Origin: Devosia beringensis
Lineage (GTDB): Bacteria > Pseudomonadota > Alphaproteobacteria > Rhizobiales > Devosiaceae
DNA: 64,000 nt
Direction: 5' to 3'
Assembly (NCBI RefSeq): GCF_014926585.1
Contig: NZ_CP045422.1
Coordinates: forward strand, 3,626,001-3,690,000
Positions 19,572 to 29,364 of the stretch are shown one piece after another. The notes under the pieces were generated by a model, which saw only the letters and a list, made by a program, of their open reading frames with translations, made no database searches and was not told where the DNA came from. The position numbers and the translations under genes were made by a program. Every line of letters starts with the position of its first letter. Within the stretch, counting starts at the first letter, position 1.

Positions 19572-19889
19572 ATGAAACGATGGGCAGCCGGACTGATGCT
19601 GGCCGTGACGCTGGCGGGAACCGTGGCGGCGCCGGTGCAGGCGCAGCCCTTTGGCCTGTTCTTTGGCGACGAGCGCTCCGACTTCTATCCCGAGCGCCTC
19701 TCCTGCCTGACCGACTATCAAATTCGCCAGGCCATCGCCGATCTTGGTTATCACGACATCTATCTCAACGTGGCGATGGACAAGCGCATCCAGGTGCGCG
19801 CGACCCAGGGTGAGTGGGTCTATCTGATTGAATTCAATTACTGTTCTGCCCGCATCGAGAGCCAGAAAAGGCTGCGGCCGGCCGGCTGA
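19572..19889 (+). CDS. Small secreted protein of unknown function
   Basis: 105 residues with a clear signal peptide (MKRWAAGLMLAVTLAGTVAA, cleavage probably after VQA near 25). The mature part has a YPERLSCLTDYQIRQAI segment followed by LGYHDIYLNV and a C-terminal EFNYCSARI block. Two cysteines (near 42 and 92) could form a disulfide. The DYQIRxAIxxxGY pattern recalls short periplasmic proteins of Rhizobiales with a PepSY-like fold, but I do not recognise a family. The GGGAGAG ribosome site is just upstream. It is divergent from parE. Confidence 0.7.
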   Translation: MKRWAAGLMLAVTLAGTVAAPVQAQPFGLFFGDERSDFYPERLSCLTDYQIRQAIADLGYHDIYLNVAMDKRIQVRATQGEWVYLIEFNYCSARIESQKRLRPAG

Positions 19890-20019
19890 CGGGCCGGTTC
19901 GGGACAAAACCGTCCCGGAATCGGGCGGCCTATTCACATTCCGTTTGCTTCTTGAAAGCACTTTCTTAAAGGCACGCTGCTAGACCAGTCGGCATACGGT
20001 TTTTGTTTGGAGTATCCGT

Positions 20020-20190
20020 ATGCGAGCCGATCGGGATCTTCGTTCTGCGTTCCAGATTCCGACTGGCTCGGCTGCTATCGGCACTTGGCCGCAAGCCGGG
20101 TTAAACAGTATTGCGTACCGGCTGGCCAAGCTCACTGTCCCGCGTATTGGGGCATTGCTGATCGTTTCTGCCTTGTTTTATCTGGTCTGA
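20020..20190 (+). CDS. Possible 56-residue small membrane protein
   Basis: ATG preceded by GGAG at a 7-base spacing. The product has a charged N-terminus (MRADRDLRSAF), a polar middle, and a C-terminal hydrophobic segment IGALLIVSALFYLV that could be one transmembrane helix. It lies in the 567-bp gap before the ABC-F gene. No homologue is recognised. Support is limited to the ribosome site, the clean stop and the helix. Confidence 0.4.
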   Translation: MRADRDLRSAFQIPTGSAAIGTWPQAGLNSIAYRLAKLTVPRIGALLIVSALFYLV

Positions 20191-20265
20191 CCGGCTGCGA
20201 ATTGATTTTCGCGGCCGGCCCAGCTATGGCTGGTGCGTCCCAAACACCAGCGACAGGAGGGCTGC

Positions 20266-20334
20266 ATGATCGTTTACAAGCATCACCGTCAGCGTGGCCC
20301 CGTCTTCGCCCTGTGGCAGCAGCTGCAGGGCTGA
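20266..20334 (+). CDS. Possible 22-residue leader peptide before the ABC-F gene
   Basis: ATG with a strong ribosome site (CAGGAGGG, 4 bases before the start) encodes MIVYKHHRQRGPVFALWQQL plus two residues. It ends 122 bp before the ABC-F start. The peptide is basic (KHHRQR). Position and strength of the ribosome site suggest a regulatory leader peptide; ABC-F genes are often controlled by such peptides through attenuation. No terminator/antiterminator pair could be defined by eye. Confidence 0.4.
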   Translation: MIVYKHHRQRGPVFALWQQLQG

Positions 20335-20456
20335 CCGGAGCTGGTTCGGACGCTTTTCGCCATCCCCCCTTCTGGTTTGCCCTTCGAGGCGGTCGACTGA
20401 CCGCCAATTGACGGCATCCGGCGCCCCCTGGCGGCGCCGCTCCAGAAAGACACAAA

Positions 20457-22007
20457 ATGGGTTCGATCAGCCTTCGCAATGCCGGCCTGGTGGCCGCAGA
20501 CACCCTCTTTTCCAACCTCAATATCGTGCTGGCCGATGGTGACCGGCTGGGCCTCGTCGCCGGCAATGGCCGCGGCAAGACCAGCCTGCTGCGCGCCATG
20601 GCCGGACAAAGCGAGCTTAGCCAGGGCGACATCGTGCGCTCGCGCGGGCTGCGGGTGGGCTATGTCGAACAGGACATGCCGCCGGCCAGCATGACGATGA
20701 CGCTTTACGACATGGTGCTGTCGGCCTTGCCGGAAGCCGAGCGCGACAGCGACAGCTGGCGGGTCGACGTGGTGCTCGACGAGTTCGAGACGCCCGCGGC
20801 GCTGCGGCAACGCCCGCTCAGCCAGCTCAGCGGTGGCTGGCAGCGCATTGCGCTCATTGCCCGCTGCTGGGTGCTGCAGCCCGATGCACTGCTGCTGGAC
20901 GAGCCGACCAACCATCTCGACCTGGGCAAGCTGGTGCAGCTGGAAAACTGGATCAACCAGGCGGCCCGCAACATCCCGGTGGTGATCGCCAGCCATGACC
21001 GGGAATTCCTCGACGCCACCACCGACCGGACGCTGTTCCTGCGTCCCGATGCCTCGCCGTTCTTTGCCTTGCCCTATAGCAAGGCCCGCCTGGCGCTGGC
21101 CGAGCTGGACGAAGCAGCCGAGCTGGCGCGCGAGCGCGACCTCAAGGAGGTCAGCAAGCTGCGCAAGCAGGCGGCAAAGCTCACCAATATCGGTATCAAT
21201 TCGGGCAGCGACCTGCTGGTGGTCAAATCGAAATATCTGCGCGAGCGCGCGGCAAAGATCGAGAACGCCGCGCGCGCCGTGCACAAGGAGCGGAGTGGGG
21301 AGATCAGGCTGGGCAATAGCGGGGCGCAAGCCAAGGTCATGGTGGCCTTCGACGCGGTGACGGTGGCGACGCCGGCCGGCGACAAGCTGTTCGTCATCGA
21401 CAAGCTGCATGTGTTCCAGGGCGATCGCCTGGTGATCCTGGGCCGCAACGGCACCGGCAAGTCCCAGTTCATGGGGCTGCTGCACCGGGCGATGAGCGGG
21501 CAGGAAGTGCCCGGTATCCGTGTCAGCCCACAGGTTGTGCCGGGCTATGTCGACCAGGCCATGTCCATGCTGCCCGACAAGCGCTCGCTGCTCGACTACA
21601 TCACCGGCCGGTTCGATGCGGGCGACCAGCGCAGCAAGAGCCTGCTGGCCGCAGCCGGCTTCACCCCGGAAAAACAGGAGCGGCCGATCGGCGAGCTGTC
21701 CTTCGGGCAGCGGGCGCGCCTGGGGCTCCTGGCCCTGCGGCTGCAGGCGCCCAATTTCTACCTGCTGGACGAGCCCACCAACCATGTGGACATTGCCGGC
21801 CAGGAGCGGCTGGAGGCCGAAATCCTGACGCATGGCGCCACCTGCATACTGGTCTCGCATGATCGCAGCTTCGTGCGTGGCCTGGGCGAGCGCTTCCTGC
21901 TGATCGAGCGCCACAGGCTGGTTGAGGTCGACTCTCCTGAGCCGTTCTTTGCCGCGATGGCGGCCGAGCAGAGCCTGGCCGGCGGGCTCGCTGCCGGCAG
22001 CAGGTGA
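20457..22007 (+). CDS. ABC-F family ATPase (ribosome-associated type)
   Basis: 516 residues with two ABC domains and no membrane segment. Domain 1: Walker A GNGRGKTSL, signature LSGGWQRIAL, Walker B LLLDEPTNHLD. Domain 2: GRNGTGKSQF, signature LSFGQRARLGL, Walker B LLDEPTNHVD. A charged linker of about 80 residues (EAAELARERDLKEVSKLRKQ region) joins them. ABC-F proteins act on ribosomes as translation factors or antibiotic-protection factors. This one is shorter than Uup and EttA, and I cannot assign a subgroup. The start is ATG at 20457, preceded by two possible small ORFs. Confidence 0.9.
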   Translation: MGSISLRNAGLVAADTLFSNLNIVLADGDRLGLVAGNGRGKTSLLRAMAGQSELSQGDIVRSRGLRVGYVEQDMPPASMTMTLYDMVLSALPEAERDSDSWRVDVVLDEFETPAALRQRPLSQLSGGWQRIALIARCWVLQPDALLLDEPTNHLDLGKLVQLENWINQAARNIPVVIASHDREFLDATTDRTLFLRPDASPFFALPYSKARLALAELDEAAELARERDLKEVSKLRKQAAKLTNIGINSGSDLLVVKSKYLRERAAKIENAARAVHKERSGEIRLGNSGAQAKVMVAFDAVTVATPAGDKLFVIDKLHVFQGDRLVILGRNGTGKSQFMGLLHRAMSGQEVPGIRVSPQVVPGYVDQAMSMLPDKRSLLDYITGRFDAGDQRSKSLLAAAGFTPEKQERPIGELSFGQRARLGLLALRLQAPNFYLLDEPTNHVDIAGQERLEAEILTHGATCILVSHDRSFVRGLGERFLLIERHRLVEVDSPEPFFAAMAAEQSLAGGLAAGSR

Positions 22008-22230
22008 AGCATCGATGTGAAAATGCCGCAGGGGTACAAAAGGCCGTCGATGGATGCTGGCCTCGGCTGGTCGGTTGCTACCGTCGACCAGTAAATCTCT
22101 AGCAATTGCCGAGAAGGATTGTTAACAAACCACCGATACACTTTTGTTCATATTGCGAACTAAAGCAAATTCTGCCCAAATTTCGGGCGTCGACTGGCTT
22201 GGTTCTTTTTCGGACGAATGGGAGGGACCC

Positions 22231-22911
22231 ATGTCGCTAAGCGCCGAAAGTGGTCTTGCACCACCAAGGTCCGACTATGATTTGCACGATGTGCGCTTCA
22301 TTGGCGCGGTGGGCGGTCGTTATGCCCTGGTTGAACGCAAGCAAAGCGGGGCCAAAAAGGCGCCGGTTTATGCCTGCCGGCTGTGTTCGGTATCGACCCG
22401 CAATGCCGTGGTGGTCGGCCCGGTCGTGGGCAAGCAGGGCGAGGGGGTTACCGCCCATTTCGACGCCTTCGGCATCCTGCGCGGCCAGATCAGCCGGCAA
22501 TTGCCGAGCGGCTTCGTGATGGACCTGTCGCTGAGCTCGGAGGCGCGCGACAAGCTGGGTCGCAAGATCTCCTGGCACAAGAAGCGCGTCTACGAGCAGG
22601 TGGAAGATCGGCGCGAATTCAAGCGCGTGCAGCTGCGCGATCCGCGCACCATCATCACCCTGGCCGACGGGACGCAGGTGCCGTGCTTTGTCATCGACGT
22701 CTCGCAATCGGGCATTGCCCTTTCCGCGCAGACCCAGCCGCCCATCGGGACGCCCCTTGCCGTCGGCAAGCTGGTGGGGCGTGTGGTCCGCTATCTCGAT
22801 ATCGGCTTTGCCGTCAAATTCCTGGCGCTGCAGGACCTCGAAACCATCGAAGCCCTGATCGTGCCGGCCAAGCTGACCCCGATCACCGCCGAGGATGGCG
22901 AGACGGGCTGA
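22231..22911 (+). CDS. PilZ-domain protein (c-di-GMP receptor)
   Basis: 226 residues. The C-terminal PilZ domain begins with RREFKR (the RxxxR c-di-GMP motif, near 130-135) and has the second motif DVSQSGIAL (about 158-166). The N-terminal ~120 residues form an additional beta-rich domain resembling a YcgR-like or second, degenerate PilZ domain, with two cysteines (CRLC). The ATG at 22231 follows GGGAGGG. Frames open further upstream but lack such a site. It is probably an effector linking c-di-GMP to motility, polysaccharide or adhesion; the target is unknown. Confidence 0.85.
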   Translation: MSLSAESGLAPPRSDYDLHDVRFIGAVGGRYALVERKQSGAKKAPVYACRLCSVSTRNAVVVGPVVGKQGEGVTAHFDAFGILRGQISRQLPSGFVMDLSLSSEARDKLGRKISWHKKRVYEQVEDRREFKRVQLRDPRTIITLADGTQVPCFVIDVSQSGIALSAQTQPPIGTPLAVGKLVGRVVRYLDIGFAVKFLALQDLETIEALIVPAKLTPITAEDGETG

Positions 22912-22965
22912 GAGTACTATGGCGACGCCGGCGTGGGCATGCCGCTTCCGAACTCCTGGCCAGCC

Positions 22966-23403
22966 TCAACCCAGTTCCTGGGCTAGTCCGAGCAGCAGAC
23001 CTTCCGGGCCGCGGATATAGCAGAGCCTGTAGGTGTCCTGATACTGGACCACTTCGCCAACCAGTTGCGCACCAAGCGGAAAAAGCCTTTCGAGCGTGTC
23101 GTCGAGGTCGTCCACGGTGAACATGACGCGGAGATAGCCAAGGGCATTGACCGGGGCTTGCCGGTGATCGGCGACGACCGCGGGTGCAAGGAAGCGGGAC
23201 AGCTCGAGCCGGCTATGGCCGTCCGGCGTCTGCATCATGGCAATCTCGACATGCTGATTGCCCAGTCCGGTGACACGTCCCGCCCACTCGCCTTCGATCG
23301 TGGCGCGCCCTTCGAGCGCAAGGCCGAGTTCGCGAAAGAATGCGATGGCCGTGTCCAGGTCCTCGACGACGATGCCGACATTGTCCATCCGCTTGAGCGC
23401 CAT
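22966..23403 (-). CDS. VOC family protein (glyoxalase/dioxygenase fold)
   Basis: 145 residues with two beta-alpha-beta-beta-beta modules. The first starts MALKRMDNVGIVVEDLDTA, with HVEIAMM supplying likely metal ligands. The second contains GYLRVMFTVDDLDD and ends YIRGPEGLLLGLAQ. It fits a glyoxalase/bleomycin-resistance/dioxygenase family member; substrate unknown. It lies 108 bp downstream of the YCII gene on the same strand and may be cotranscribed with it. Confidence 0.85.
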   Translation of the reverse strand: MALKRMDNVGIVVEDLDTAIAFFRELGLALEGRATIEGEWAGRVTGLGNQHVEIAMMQTPDGHSRLELSRFLAPAVVADHRQAPVNALGYLRVMFTVDDLDDTLERLFPLGAQLVGEVVQYQDTYRLCYIRGPEGLLLGLAQELG

Positions 23404-23511
23404 GCTTCATTTCCTGTTTCAGTTCTGTCTGCACGTATCGGCGCTGGCTTGGGGCATGTCGACCTATGGCGTCCGTGGCGTCGATGCCCGCGCCCCGGTC
23501 GCAAGGGAGAA

Positions 23512-23877
23512 CTAGTAGTTGGCGCCGCCGGCGATTTCGCGCAGTTCCAGCACGATGTCGGTGAGGCCGTTATCGATATGCAGCTGCAGGAAGGCGCTGG
23601 CCAGAGCCGTGGCTGATTGAAGATCGGGCGCCTCGAACACGGCATAGCCGCCGACGACCTCCTTGGCCTCGGCAAACGGGCCATCGGTGATGGCGACCGC
23701 GCCGGTGTGCCCCTTGAGGCGCTTGCCTTCGTCCGCGGGCTTGAGACCGCCGGTCGAGACCAGGGCGCCACTTGCCAGATTTTGCTCCATCCAGGGGCCC
23801 GTGGCGTCCATCAGCCCCTGCGGGATCTGTTCCGGCTTGAGGTCGGCGGGCGGGATAATGCTCATGAAATAGCGCAT
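23512..23877 (-). CDS. YCII-related (DGPF) domain protein
   Basis: 121 residues. The hallmark DGPF motif is present in ITDGPFAEAKEVVGGYAV (about 64-81), preceded by MRYFMSIIPP at the N-terminus. Such proteins are often partners of ECF sigma factors in Rhizobiales and Actinobacteria, but no sigma factor is encoded next to this one. Function unknown. The VOC gene follows on the same strand. Confidence 0.88.
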   Translation of the reverse strand: MRYFMSIIPPADLKPEQIPQGLMDATGPWMEQNLASGALVSTGGLKPADEGKRLKGHTGAVAITDGPFAEAKEVVGGYAVFEAPDLQSATALASAFLQLHIDNGLTDIVLELREIAGGANY

Positions 23878-24040
23878 GCAGATTCTCCGGTTGGCGGGGC
23901 CAGCAGTGGCCTTGCACTGACACTACGAGTGACCGGGCGCAGAATCGACACCACGCGGCAGATTTGTACTTGCTGTCCGCAAGTTGGCTTGACCTCGGCC
24001 GATGCGGGGCGTGTCATGCTCCGCCATCAAATCGGCAAAG

Positions 24041-24065
24041 AAAAAGGGCGCCTTGCGGCGCCCTT
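24041..24065 (-). terminator. Intrinsic terminator of glnA
   Basis: A 9-bp stem (AAGGGCGCC with GGCGCCCTT) and 4-base loop, followed on the minus strand by five T. It ends about 20 bases after the glnA stop. Confidence 0.85.
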
Positions 24066-24085
24066 CTCGTGTCGGCTGGTTCGGC

Positions 24086-25495
24086 TTAGGCCGAGTAGTA
24101 CATTTCGTACTCCACGGGGTGTGGGGTGTGCTCGAACTTGATCACTTCGGCCATCTTGAGCTCGATATAGGAGTCGATCTGGTCGTTGTCGAACACGCCA
24201 CCGGCGGTGAGGAATTCGCGATCCTTGTCGAGGCTCTCGAGCGCTTCGCGCAGCGAACCGCAGACGGTCGGGATCTGCTTGAGTTCTTCGGCGGGCAGTT
24301 CGTACAGATCCTTGTCCATCGGCTCGCCGGGGTGGATCTTGTTCTTGATGCCGTCGAGGCCGGCCATCAGCATGGCCGAGAAGGCCAGGTACGGGTTGGC
24401 CAGCGGATCGGGGAAGCGGATCTCGACGCGCTTGGCCTTGGGCGACTGGCCGAAGGGGATACGGCACGAAGCCGACCGGTTGCGGGCCGAATAGGCCAGC
24501 AGCACGGGGGCTTCAAAGCCGGGCACCAGGCGCTTGTAGCTGTTGGTGGTGGGGTTGGAGAAGGCGTTGATGGCCTTGGCGTGCTTGATGATGCCGCCGA
24601 TGTAGTAGAGCGCGTCCATCGACAGGCCGGCATACTGGTCGCCGGCGAACAGCGGCTTGCCGTCCTTCCAGATCGACTGGTGGCAGTGCATGCCCGAGCC
24701 GTTATCGCCATAGATGGGCTTGGGCATGAAGGTCACGGTCTTGCCATAGGCATTGGCGACCTGGTGGATGACATACTTGTAGATCTGCACGTCATCGGCA
24801 GCCTTGATCATCGGCGCAAACTTGATGCCGAGTTCATGCTGGGCCGAAGCCACTTCGTGGTGGTGCTTTTCGACAACCACGCCCATGTCGGCCATGGCGG
24901 CGAGCATTTCGCCACGGATGTCCTGGGCGCTGTCCAGCGGGGGAACCGGGAAGTAGCCCTTCTTGAGGCCGATATGGTGACCATTGTTGCCCGAGTCATA
25001 GGCAGTGTCGTTGTTGGACGGCAGTTCGGGATGGTCGACTTCAAAACCCACCTTGAAGGGGGTGTTGGAGTAGCGCACGTCGTCGAACATGAAGAATTCG
25101 GGCTCGGCGCCGAACACGACCGTGTCGCCGATACCGGAGGACTTGAGGTAAGCCTCGGCCTTCTTGGCGGTGGTGCGGGGATCGCGGCTATAGGGCTGGT
25201 AGGTCAACGGCTCGAGAATGTCGCAGTTCACCACCATGGTGGAGGCGCCGAAGAAGGGGTCCATATAGGACGAGGCCGGATCGGGCATCAGCACCATGTC
25301 GGACTCGTTGATGGCCTTCCAGCCACCGATCGAGGAACCATCGAACATGGTGCCTTCTTCAAACAGGTCTTCGTCGACGATCGAGCAGTCGAGCGTGACG
25401 TGCTGCAGCTTGCCGCGCGGGTCGGTAAAGCGCAGGTCGAGATACTTGATGTTCTCGTCTTTGATGCGCTTGAGGAGGTCGCTTCCGGTGGTCAT
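24086..25495 (-). CDS. glnA: Glutamine synthetase type I
   Basis: Makes glutamine from glutamate, ammonia and ATP; dodecameric GSI-beta type. 469 residues, the standard length. The adenylylation tyrosine is Tyr398 in [10 protein letters not shown], so GlnE control is expected. Metal and ammonia-site motifs include [20 protein letters not shown] and [13 protein letters not shown]. The ATG at 25495 with AGGGGA upstream gives the normal [11 protein letters not shown] start. It lies 90 bp after glnB in the same direction, the classical order in alphaproteobacteria, and ends in a strong terminator. Confidence 0.98.
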   Translation of the reverse strand: MTTGSDLLKRIKDENIKYLDLRFTDPRGKLQHVTLDCSIVDEDLFEEGTMFDGSSIGGWKAINESDMVLMPDPASSYMDPFFGASTMVVNCDILEPLTYQPYSRDPRTTAKKAEAYLKSSGIGDTVVFGAEPEFFMFDDVRYSNTPFKVGFEVDHPELPSNNDTAYDSGNNGHHIGLKKGYFPVPPLDSAQDIRGEMLAAMADMGVVVEKHHHEVASAQHELGIKFAPMIKAADDVQIYKYVIHQVANAYGKTVTFMPKPIYGDNGSGMHCHQSIWKDGKPLFAGDQYAGLSMDALYYIGGIIKHAKAINAFSNPTTNSYKRLVPGFEAPVLLAYSARNRSASCRIPFGQSPKAKRVEIRFPDPLANPYLAFSAMLMAGLDGIKNKIHPGEPMDKDLYELPAEELKQIPTVCGSLREALESLDKDREFLTAGGVFDNDQIDSYIELKMAEVIKFEHTPHPVEYEMYYSA

Positions 25496-25585
25496 AAATG
25501 GTCCCCTGTCTAAATCGGAAATCTGGTGGTTGGGCACGGCGAAACGCGTGCGAGGTGCCATACCTCGCCTGACGGGCGCAAGGCC

Positions 25586-25939
<354 letters not shown>

Positions 25940-25967
25940 TCATTTGGGCGGTTACCGCATAGCCGTA

Positions 25968-25983
25968 TGCACGGCCTGTGCCA
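25968..25983 (-). promoter_or_regulatory. Sigma-54 promoter of glnB-glnA
   Basis: On the minus strand TGGCAC-AGGCC-GTGCA matches the sigma-54 consensus TGGCAC-N5-TTGCA with one change. The invariant GG and GC pairs are at the correct 10-base distance. It lies 44 bp upstream of the glnB start. NtrC sites could not be assigned by eye. Confidence 0.6.
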
Positions 25984-26218
25984 GCTCGATCAGACATCAA
26001 AAACAGCATCAATGCCAATGGTTTATGTGAATTTACCGGAGAGTCGATCCTCCGCCGCCTTACGTTGAATGCGCAATATATAGGCATGTTGCACAGCAAT
26101 TGAGCGGAATAGTGCCGCTGCCAGCGGCATGCCGCGGGGCGAGCGCCGCTAGTTTGTGCAGTTTGGTGGCAAAATCCCGATGGGGCGCGGCAATCGGCGC
26201 AAATCGAGCAGCTAGGCT

Positions 26219-26247
26219 TTGACTGGCTTTCCGTCTTCCTATAGATG
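26219..26247 (+). promoter_or_regulatory. Sigma-70 promoter of tRNA-Leu
   Basis: TTGACT, 17-base spacer, TAGATG. Predicted start about 22 bases before the tRNA. The same -35/17/-10 design is seen ahead of the other two tRNA genes. Confidence 0.65.
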
Positions 26248-26276
26248 CACAGCCAACCCGGCCAACGGGTCCTTTT

Positions 26277-26361
26277 GCGGGTGTGGCGGAACTGGTAGAC
26301 GCACTGGATTTAGGTTCCAGCGCCGCAAGGCGTGGAGGTTCGAGTCCTCTCACCCGCACCA
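26277..26361 (+). tRNA. tRNA-Leu (anticodon UAG)
   Basis: 85 bases including an encoded CCA. The acceptor stem GCGGGTG pairs with CACCCGC. The anticodon stem CTGGA/TCCAG carries loop TTTAGGT, so the anticodon is TAG. A long variable arm (CGCCGCAAGGCG) shows a class II tRNA, as expected for leucine. The T-loop GGTTCGAGTCC is normal. Trigger factor begins 47 bases downstream. Confidence 0.97.
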
Positions 26362-26407
26362 AACTGGATCTGGCCCTCCAATGACAATGATCACGGGATT
26401 GAACCGA

Positions 26408-27787
26408 ATGCAGGTTACCGAAACCCTCAATGAAGGCCTGAAGCGCAAGTTGAGCGTCACCATTCCGGCCGCCGACTTGAACGAGCGTCTGGGCGCCAAG
26501 CTCGAAGAGCTCAAGGGCCAGGCCAACATCAAGGGCTTCCGTCCCGGCAAGGTGCCGATGGCGCACATCAAGAAGATGTTCGGCCGTTCGGCGATGAGCG
26601 AAGTGATGACCGACGCGATCAATTCGTCGGTCTCAGACACGCTCGAGAAGCGCGAAGAGCGCGCTGCCGCCCAGCCCAAGGTCGATCTGCCCGACGATCA
26701 GGCCGTGATCAACGAAGTGCTCGACGGCAAGGCCGACCTGGCTTTTGAAGTCGAATACGAGATTCTGCCGCCCGTCACGCTGATGGAGCTCAAGGGCGTG
26801 CCGCTGACCAAGCCGATCATCGAGATCACCGATGACGAGGTGACCGCCGAGGTCAACCGCGTGTTCGCGCAGAACCGCGGCTATACCGACAAGGGCGATG
26901 CCGGCGTCGTTGAACAAGGCGATCGTCTGGGCCTGAGCTTTGTCGGCAAGATCGACGGCAAGGAATTTGACGGCGGCCGTTCCGACCATGCGCACCTGAC
27001 CGTTGGCGCCGGCGAGTTCATTCCCGGTTTCGAAGAGCAGCTGATCGGCTTCAAGAAGGGCGAGACCCGCGAGATCGAGGTTACCTTCCCGGCCGACTAC
27101 CAGAGCGCCGAACTGGCCGGCAAGAAGGCGACCTTTGAGGTCTCCGTGCTGCATGTCGATGGCCCCAATGCCGGCGAGCTGAACGACGAGTTCGCCAAGC
27201 GCCTGGGCGTCGATGACGTCGCAGCGCTGCGCGATGCGGTCAAGACGCAGATGGAAGCCGCGCTCGGCACCATGAGCCGCCAGCACATGAAGCGCCAGGT
27301 GCTCGATGCGCTTGACGATGGCCACAAGTTCGACGTGCCGGCCCAGCTGGTCGATGCCGAATTTGCCAGCATCTGGCAGCGCGTGGAGCACGAAGTGCAG
27401 AGCCACGGCCGCTCGTTTGAAGACGAAGGCACCACCGAGGAAGCAGCGCGCGAGCAGTATCGCCGCATTGCCGAGCGCCGCGTGCGCCTGGGCCTGGTGG
27501 TTGCCGAGATCGGCAACAAGAACGACGTCAACGTCACCGAGGAAGAGCACCAGCAGGCACTGATCGCCGAAGTGCGCCGCTTCCAGGGCCAGGAACAGCA
27601 GGTTTATGACTATTACCGTCAGAACCCGCAGGCACTGGCCGGTCTGCGCGCCCCCGTCTTCGAGAACAAGGTCGTCGACTTTGTCATCGAGCAGGGCAAG
27701 ATCACCGAGCAGAAGATGGGCCGCGAAGAGCTGGCCAAGCTGATCCAGGCCGACGAGGACGAGGTCCCCGAAGAGCACCACCACTAA
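26408..27787 (+). CDS. tig: Trigger factor (ribosome-bound chaperone)
   Basis: 459 residues. The N-terminal ribosome-binding domain carries GFRPGKVPMAHIKKMF. The FKBP-type prolyl isomerase domain follows at about 160-250 (GDRLGLSFVGKIDGKEFDGG; IPGFEEQLIGFKKGE). The helical chaperone C-domain ends in a histidine-rich tail (EEHHH). The start is ATG at 26408 because homologues begin MQVTET; an ATG nine codons upstream is in frame. It cooperates with ClpXP, encoded 4-6 kb downstream, and is followed by a strong terminator. Confidence 0.97.
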   Translation: MQVTETLNEGLKRKLSVTIPAADLNERLGAKLEELKGQANIKGFRPGKVPMAHIKKMFGRSAMSEVMTDAINSSVSDTLEKREERAAAQPKVDLPDDQAVINEVLDGKADLAFEVEYEILPPVTLMELKGVPLTKPIIEITDDEVTAEVNRVFAQNRGYTDKGDAGVVEQGDRLGLSFVGKIDGKEFDGGRSDHAHLTVGAGEFIPGFEEQLIGFKKGETREIEVTFPADYQSAELAGKKATFEVSVLHVDGPNAGELNDEFAKRLGVDDVAALRDAVKTQMEAALGTMSRQHMKRQVLDALDDGHKFDVPAQLVDAEFASIWQRVEHEVQSHGRSFEDEGTTEEAAREQYRRIAERRVRLGLVVAEIGNKNDVNVTEEEHQQALIAEVRRFQGQEQQVYDYYRQNPQALAGLRAPVFENKVVDFVIEQGKITEQKMGREELAKLIQADEDEVPEEHHH

Positions 27788-27810
27788 GGTGTCCTGACGC
27801 CAGAAATCGA

Positions 27811-27836
27811 GCCGCCCAGAAATGGGCGGCTTTTTT
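27811..27836 (+). terminator. Intrinsic terminator of tig
   Basis: An 8-bp perfect stem GCCGCCCA-gaaa-TGGGCGGC (GNRA-type tetraloop) followed directly by six T. Confidence 0.93.
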
Positions 27837-27881
27837 GTTTGTGGTGTACAACGCTGCCAAACCAATGACCTGCGAGACAAC

Positions 27882-29354
27882 ATGACCGCTTCCAGCACCG
27901 ATATTCTCCTGACCCCGCAGCAGATGGGTGCGGCCGACCGGCTGGCGGTGGCGGCCGGCGCCAGGTCGCTGCAGCTGATGGAGGCGGCCGGGCAGGCCGT
28001 CGCCGCGGCGGTATTCGAGCATTACTACCAGCGCTCGGTGCTGGTGCTGTGCGGGCCGGGCAATAATGGCGGCGACGGCTTTGTGGTGGCGCGCCTGCTG
28101 ACGCAGAAGGGCTGGCCGGTGCAATTGCGCCTGGTGGGCGATCCGGCAGCGCTCAAGGGCGATGCCGCGGCCATGGCCAGGCTGTGGACCGGTCGCCTCG
28201 TGCCGCCCACGGCCAAGGATATCGAGGATGCCGACCTTGTCATCGATGCCCTGCTCGGCGCGGGCCTCGACCGTGATGTGGCGGGGCCGTTTGCCGAGAT
28301 CATAGAGGCGGTCAATGCCAGCAACCGGCCGGTGGTGAGTATTGACGTGCCGTCGGGGCTGGACGGCGCTACCGGGGCGCTGCGCGGCCCCACCATGATC
28401 GCCGAGCTGACCGTGACCTTCTTCCGACTCAAGCCGGGCCACCTGCTGCAGCCGGGGCGGGAATATTGCGGTGACGTGGTGCTGGCCGATATCGGCATTC
28501 CCGCCAGCGTGCTGGAGACGATCGGCGCGGCGACCTGGCAGAACACGCCGGCTCTGTGGTCCGTGCCCGTGGCCAGCATGGGCGGCAACAAGTTTGACCG
28601 CGGCCATTGCGTGGTGGTGTCAGGTGGGGCGCTGCAGACCGGCGCGGCGCGGCTGGCGGCCATGGCGGCGTTCCGGGTGGGGGCCGGCGTGGTGTCGCTG
28701 ACCGGGTCGGAGGCCGCGCTGCAGGTGCATGCCAATCACGTCACGGCGGTGATGCTCAAGCCGGCCGAGGACAGCGCGGCGCTCGCCGCCCTGCTGGCCG
28801 ACAGGCGCATGAATGCCGCGGTCATCGGCCCCGCGGCCGGGGTGAGTGCGCAGACGCGCCAGAACGTGCTAGCCGTGCTGGCTTCGGGCGCCGCCACGGT
28901 GCTCGATGCGGATGGCTTGACGGTCTTTGCCGGCGAGCTGGCGGCTTTGGCCATGGCGATCAAGGCACAGGCCCGGCCGGTGGTGCTGACGCCCCATGAG
29001 GGCGAGTTCGACCGGCTGTTCGGCGATCTGGCGGGCGGCAAGCTGGAGCGGGCGCGGGCGGCGGCCGAGCGCTCGGGCGCCATCATCGTGCTCAAGGGCA
29101 GCGATACGGTGATCGCCAGCCCGGACGGCCGCGCGGCGATCAATGCCAATGCCCCGGCCTGGCTCGGCACGGCCGGCTCGGGCGATGTGCTGGCCGGCAT
29201 GGCGGCTGGGCTGATGGCGCAGGGCATGGAGGGCTGGGAAGCCGCCTGTGGTGCCGCCTGGCTGCATGCCGAGGCCGCCAACCGCTTCGGCGGGCCGGGC
29301 CTGATCAGCGAGGACCTGCCGCTGCTGGTGCCCGGGGTGCTGGCAAGCCTTTAG
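27882..29354 (+). CDS. nnr: Bifunctional NAD(P)H-hydrate epimerase / ADP-dependent dehydratase
   Basis: 490 residues repairing hydrated NADH and NADPH. The N-terminal epimerase domain (YjeF-N, about 1-215) has [17 protein letters not shown]. The C-terminal dehydratase (YjeF-C) has [23 protein letters not shown] and GSGDVLAGM, the last being the nucleotide/catalytic motif. The ATG at 27882 starts [15 protein letters not shown]. Both halves are intact. It stands alone behind the tig terminator and converges on the P450 gene. This gene is commonly near glnB in Rhizobiales. Confidence 0.95.
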   Translation: MTASSTDILLTPQQMGAADRLAVAAGARSLQLMEAAGQAVAAAVFEHYYQRSVLVLCGPGNNGGDGFVVARLLTQKGWPVQLRLVGDPAALKGDAAAMARLWTGRLVPPTAKDIEDADLVIDALLGAGLDRDVAGPFAEIIEAVNASNRPVVSIDVPSGLDGATGALRGPTMIAELTVTFFRLKPGHLLQPGREYCGDVVLADIGIPASVLETIGAATWQNTPALWSVPVASMGGNKFDRGHCVVVSGGALQTGAARLAAMAAFRVGAGVVSLTGSEAALQVHANHVTAVMLKPAEDSAALAALLADRRMNAAVIGPAAGVSAQTRQNVLAVLASGAATVLDADGLTVFAGELAALAMAIKAQARPVVLTPHEGEFDRLFGDLAGGKLERARAAAERSGAIIVLKGSDTVIASPDGRAAINANAPAWLGTAGSGDVLAGMAAGLMAQGMEGWEAACGAAWLHAEAANRFGGPGLISEDLPLLVPGVLASL

Positions 29355-29364
29355 TCCTGCGCCG

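Noticed and set aside
20007..20411. 134-codon frame before the ABC-F gene
   Set aside because: It starts at TTG without a ribosome site, and the two smaller ORFs in another frame have clear sites; composition is not protein-like.
23512..23877. YCII gene as partner of an ECF sigma factor
   Set aside because: No sigma-factor gene lies on either side within the window, so the usual YCII-sigma pairing cannot be claimed.
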